8,603 nucleotides of DNA from Chloroflexota bacterium. GTDB lineage: Bacteria > Chloroflexota > Dehalococcoidia > SHYM01. The stretch's first letter is position 1; each line of letters starts with the position of its first letter. The notes beneath the pieces were generated by a model that was given only the letters and a program-made list of their open reading frames with translations, had not been told where the DNA came from and made no database searches. The stretch is from the NCBI GenBank assembly GCA_016199375.1, contig JACQGV010000095.1:1-8603 (forward strand), in the 5' to 3' direction. The position numbers were made by a program, and so were the translations under genes. Shown in pieces: positions 7,138 to 8,603 of the stretch.

Positions 7138-8055
7138 GTGGAGGTGAATTCGCAGACCGGTGGCCGGGGCCGGCCCGATGCCGAGGGCGGGGCCCGGCGG
7201 CCCCGCCGCTCCCTGGGCCAGCTGGCGGTCCAGCGGCTCCTGGGCAATCGCCTGGCCCTGGTGGGCGGCGTGGTGGTGCTGGCCTTCGTGGTCCTGGCTG
7301 TGCTGGCCCCGGTGATAGCCCCCTACGACCCGGCGAAGCAGAACTATCTGGCCCTCAACGAGGCGCCCAGCCGCGCCCACCTCTTCGGCACCGATAATCT
7401 GGGCCGCGATATCTTCAGCCGCCTGGTCTATGGCGCCCGCACATCCGTATCCGTGGGAGTCATCACCCAGCTCATCATCCTGGGCATCGGCCTGCCTGTG
7501 GGGGCCATCGCGGCCCTGGCGGGCAGGCGCACCGACAACCTGCTGATGCGCCTTGTGGATGTGGTGTACGCCTTCCCCGACCTACTGCTCATCATCCTGC
7601 TGCGCTCCATCTTCGGCGGCAGCATCTACATGATCTTCCTGGCCATCGGCCTGGCGGGCTGGAGCGATATGGCGCGGCTGGTCCGGGGCCAGGTCCTTTC
7701 CCTGAAGGAGCGGGAGTATGTGCTGGCGGCGGTGGCCCTGGGGGCCGGGGGCCGCGAGGTCCTGGGGCGCCACTTGCTGCCCAACGCCATTGGCCCCGTC
7801 GTCGTGGCCGTCACCTTCGGCGTCCCGCGGGCCATCTTCGCCGAGGCTGCCCTCAGCTACATCGGGGTCGGGGTGAGGCCGCCGACGCCCTCCTGGGGGA
7901 CCATGATCCAGGACGGGACGCTGGTCATCTCGGCCTACCCTCACGAGGTGGTGTCTCCGGCGCTGGCCATCGCCCTGCTGATGCTGGCCTTCACGTTCCT
8001 GGGGGACGGCCTGCGCGACGCCCTGGACCCGCGGTCGGCCCGGGCCGCTCGCTAG
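7138..8055 (+). CDS. ABC transporter permease, DppC/OppC family
   Basis: The second permease subunit, 305 residues. A basic, glycine-rich N-terminal tail (1-35) precedes a membrane helix at 38-61. The DppC hallmark HLFGTDNLGRDIFSRLVYGA follows at 81-100, then further membrane segments at about 105-126, 138-156, 160-175, 218-240 and 271-290. The EAA loop, which docks the ATPase, is at about 193-219 (EYVLAAVALGAG to LLPNAIG). FLGDGLRDALDPR near the C-terminus is the usual ending. The start is the least certain part: GTG at 7138 gives the longest sensible product, but GGAGGTG at 7139-7145 overlaps it, and a GTG at 7144 is also in frame. The first conserved residues lie well downstream, so the choice does not change function. 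No ATPase gene follows in the remaining 548 bp. Confidence 0.92.
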   Translation: MEVNSQTGGRGRPDAEGGARRPRRSLGQLAVQRLLGNRLALVGGVVVLAFVVLAVLAPVIAPYDPAKQNYLALNEAPSRAHLFGTDNLGRDIFSRLVYGARTSVSVGVITQLIILGIGLPVGAIAALAGRRTDNLLMRLVDVVYAFPDLLLIILLRSIFGGSIYMIFLAIGLAGWSDMARLVRGQVLSLKEREYVLAAVALGAGGREVLGRHLLPNAIGPVVVAVTFGVPRAIFAEAALSYIGVGVRPPTPSWGTMIQDGTLVISAYPHEVVSPALAIALLMLAFTFLGDGLRDALDPRSARAAR

Positions 8056-8060
8056 CGGCC
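8043..8060 (+). terminator. Hairpin over the dppC-like stop codon
   Basis: GGCCGCT (8043-8049) and AGCGGCC (8054-8060) form a 7-bp stem with loop CGCT, with the TAG stop at 8053-8055 inside it. There is no T-run. It is the best candidate for the end of the transporter transcript, but it is short. Confidence 0.35.
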
Positions 8061-8098
8061 GGAGTGACGGGGCGCCGCGCCTGGACTGGGTGGCACCA

Positions 8099-8171
8099 GC
8101 CCCTGTCTGGTGATACAATTGGCGGGCGATTCCTAAACCGTTTGTCGGCGGTTCGATTCCGCCCAGGGGTA
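8099..8171 (+). pseudogene. tRNA-Arg(CCU)-like sequence, degenerate D-arm and anticodon stem
   Basis: The 3' half reads as a standard tRNA: loop TTCCTAA (8130-8136, anticodon CCT), ACCGT (8137-8141), a 5-base variable region, T-stem GGCGG/CCGCC (8147-8151, 8159-8163) around TTCGATT, acceptor strand CAGGGGT (8164-8170) and discriminator A8171. CCA is not encoded. Exactly 73 bases upstream, GCCCCTG (8099-8105) can pair with the acceptor strand (six Watson-Crick pairs and one G-U). The middle fails: where the anticodon stem needs about ACGGT, the sequence has GGCGA (8125-8129), leaving 2 of 5 pairs, and the D-stem does not form. It is therefore a decayed tRNA gene, or the 3' half of one left by site-specific integration with a chance acceptor match. 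A working tRNA seems unlikely. An extended -10-like TGATACAAT (8111-8119) lies inside the broken part. Confidence 0.6.
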
Positions 8172-8208
8172 GCACACCTGGGCACCCAGCAGGCAATATA
8201 GGTTTTGA

Positions 8209-8228
8209 AACGCTTCTAATAAAGCGTT
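8209..8228. repeat. Inverted repeat overlapping a -35 element, possible operator
   Basis: AACGCTT (8209-8215) and AAGCGTT (8222-8228) form a perfect 7-bp inverted repeat with a 6-base spacer. Its right end overlaps the first two bases of the TTGACA -35 hexamer at 8227. A dimeric regulator bound here would cover the promoter. The binding protein is unknown and no regulator gene is visible. Confidence 0.45.
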
Positions 8229-8255
8229 GACAATGGAGCTCGCTTGTGCTAGGGT
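8227..8255 (+). promoter_or_regulatory. Sigma70-type promoter for the last gene
   Basis: A consensus -35 TTGACA (8227-8232), a 17-bp spacer and TAGGGT (8250-8255) preceded by TGC make a good housekeeping promoter. Transcription would start near 8262, giving a leader of about 95 bases before the GTG at 8357. It is the clearest promoter in the window. Confidence 0.7.
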
Positions 8256-8275
8256 GCAGCCGTGATAGCAAGAGA

Positions 8276-8343
8276 GCTTAGGCTGGGGATACTGTAAGCA
8301 CAGTTGGGGAAGCGCTTTCCCCCGGGCCAACAAGGGGCAACTG
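8276..8343 (+). promoter_or_regulatory. Structured 5' leader next to a ribosome binding site
   Basis: Several stems can form between the promoter and the start codon: GCTTA/TAAGC (8276-8280, 8295-8299), an outer CAGTTG/CAACTG (8301-8306, 8338-8343) and, inside it, GGGAA/TTCCC (8307-8311, 8317-8321). The outer stem ends directly beside AGGAGG (8344-8349). The CAGT at 8301-8304 could instead pair with ACTG at 8291-8294, which would break the outer stem, so a switch is conceivable. It matches no riboswitch class that I recognise. Confidence 0.4.
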
Positions 8344-8356
8344 AGGAGGAGAAGCC

Positions 8357-8603
8357 GTGAAGAAGCTCCTGGTGATTGTAGCAGCGGTTATGGTGCTCGG
8401 CGTGACCGCTGCGGCCCTGGCCGGTGGCTGGCTCCTGGGGCGGGGGGGCGGCACGCCTCCGCTGGCGGAGGCCCCGCGCATCACGACCCCGCGCATCACG
8501 GGGTTCGTCGAATACGTGGTGCGGGATGCTCAGGGCAATGTGAAGTACCGCAGCGCAAGGCACAACACCAAGCTGACCCTGCTGTTGAGCGACACCCGCG
8601 ACA
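8357..8603 (+). CDS. Unrecognised secreted or membrane-anchored protein, 3' partial
   Basis: The first 82 codons of an open frame that runs off the window. The GTG at 8357 is supported by AGGAGG at 8344-8349 with a 7-base spacer and by the promoter upstream. The N-terminus (MKKLLVIVAAVMVLGVTAAALAG) is a signal peptide, with possible signal peptidase I cleavage after ALA (residues 20-22), or else a membrane anchor. A glycine-rich stretch (28-32) leads to a short tandem repeat, PRITTPRIT (40-48), encoded by a 14-base sequence repeated with a 15-base period (8472-8485, 8487-8500). The start of a probable beta-rich domain follows: GFVEYVVRDAQGNVKYRSA (49-67). I do not recognise the family, and the visible part shows no catalytic motif. 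The protein would act outside the cytoplasmic membrane. Its own promoter and structured leader suggest regulation separate from the transporter operon. Confidence 0.7.
   Translation, partial: MKKLLVIVAAVMVLGVTAAALAGGWLLGRGGGTPPLAEAPRITTPRITGFVEYVVRDAQGNVKYRSARHNTKLTLLLSDTRD

Larger units (their letters stand above)
8056..8356 (+). other. Intergenic region with tRNA-like remnant, promoter and leader
   Basis: This 301-bp gap has no convincing protein gene. From left to right it holds the end of the transporter transcript, a CACCAG/CTGGTG inverted repeat (8094-8099, 8107-8112), the tRNA-like sequence, a CTGGG/CCCAG hairpin (8178-8189), a patch at 8191-8233 clearly richer in A and T than the surroundings, the promoter and the structured leader of the last gene. 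The antisense frames here translate to tRNA-complement peptides and are not genes. Confidence 0.6.

Noticed and set aside
8091..8112. Possible sigma54 promoter beginning TGGCAC
   Set aside because: The TGGCAC half is perfect, but the -12 half lacks the required GC at the right spacing.
8090..8119. Possible sigma70 promoter with TGATACAAT as extended -10
   Set aside because: The -10 looks good, but the -35 (GTGGCA at 18 bp) is weak and the site lies in the degenerate tRNA-like region. It was not listed as a feature.
8099..8171. tmRNA 3' end
   Set aside because: The T-arm fits many tRNA-type ends, but the anticodon loop, the standard variable region and the lack of a GGGGCTG-type 5' end with a tag frame nearby favour a tRNA.
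7582..8333. Several leftward open frames across the right end, with peptides such as GRNRTADKRF and GIEPPTNGL
   Set aside because: These peptides are what the complement of a tRNA 3' half encodes, a familiar misannotation. The frames also overlap the well-supported DppC-like gene and lack ribosome sites.
1..8603. CRISPR arrays, insertion sequences or rRNA genes
   Set aside because: No regularly spaced repeats, transposase motifs or rRNA sequence were seen in the window.

Overview
This window is a high-GC bacterial chromosome segment with GTG starts, tight ATGA gene overlaps and good Shine-Dalgarno sequences. Three things make a member of the Chloroflexota (for example a Dehalococcoidia-type lineage) the most likely source: a substrate-binding lipoprotein with a long Pro/Thr/Ala linker, a PilM-PilN fusion protein, and a tRNA-like end without an encoded CCA. 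This assignment is inference; no marker gene is present.

Left block (1-3966), type IV pilus / type II secretion-like machinery. Three overlapping genes run rightward: a PilO/GspM-like inner-membrane protein (5' end outside the window), a PilM-PilN fusion resembling GspL, and a PilT-family ATPase. A leftward type IV prepilin gene converges on them. A long perfect hairpin lies between the two stop codons and probably ends transcription from both sides. Together these genes suggest a pilus assembly platform, a retraction motor and one of its subunits.

Middle (3967-4376). About 400 bp without a gene separate the divergent prepilin and transporter genes. The stretch holds their upstream regions and one weak promoter candidate.

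Transporter block (4377-8055). A substrate-binding lipoprotein of the OppA/DppA family, a 16-bp perfect palindrome, then DppB-like and DppC-like permeases form a rightward operon for uptake of peptides or a similar solute. No ATPase gene follows, so DppD/DppF-type subunits must be encoded elsewhere.

Right end (8056-8603). After the transporter lies a tRNA-Arg(CCU)-like sequence. Its 3' half and acceptor stem look canonical, but its D-arm and 5' anticodon strand do not: it is either a decayed tRNA or an integration-site remnant. Next come a clear sigma70-type promoter overlapped by an inverted repeat, a structured leader, and the start of an unrecognised secreted or membrane-anchored protein that runs off the window. 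This is the least explained part of the window.
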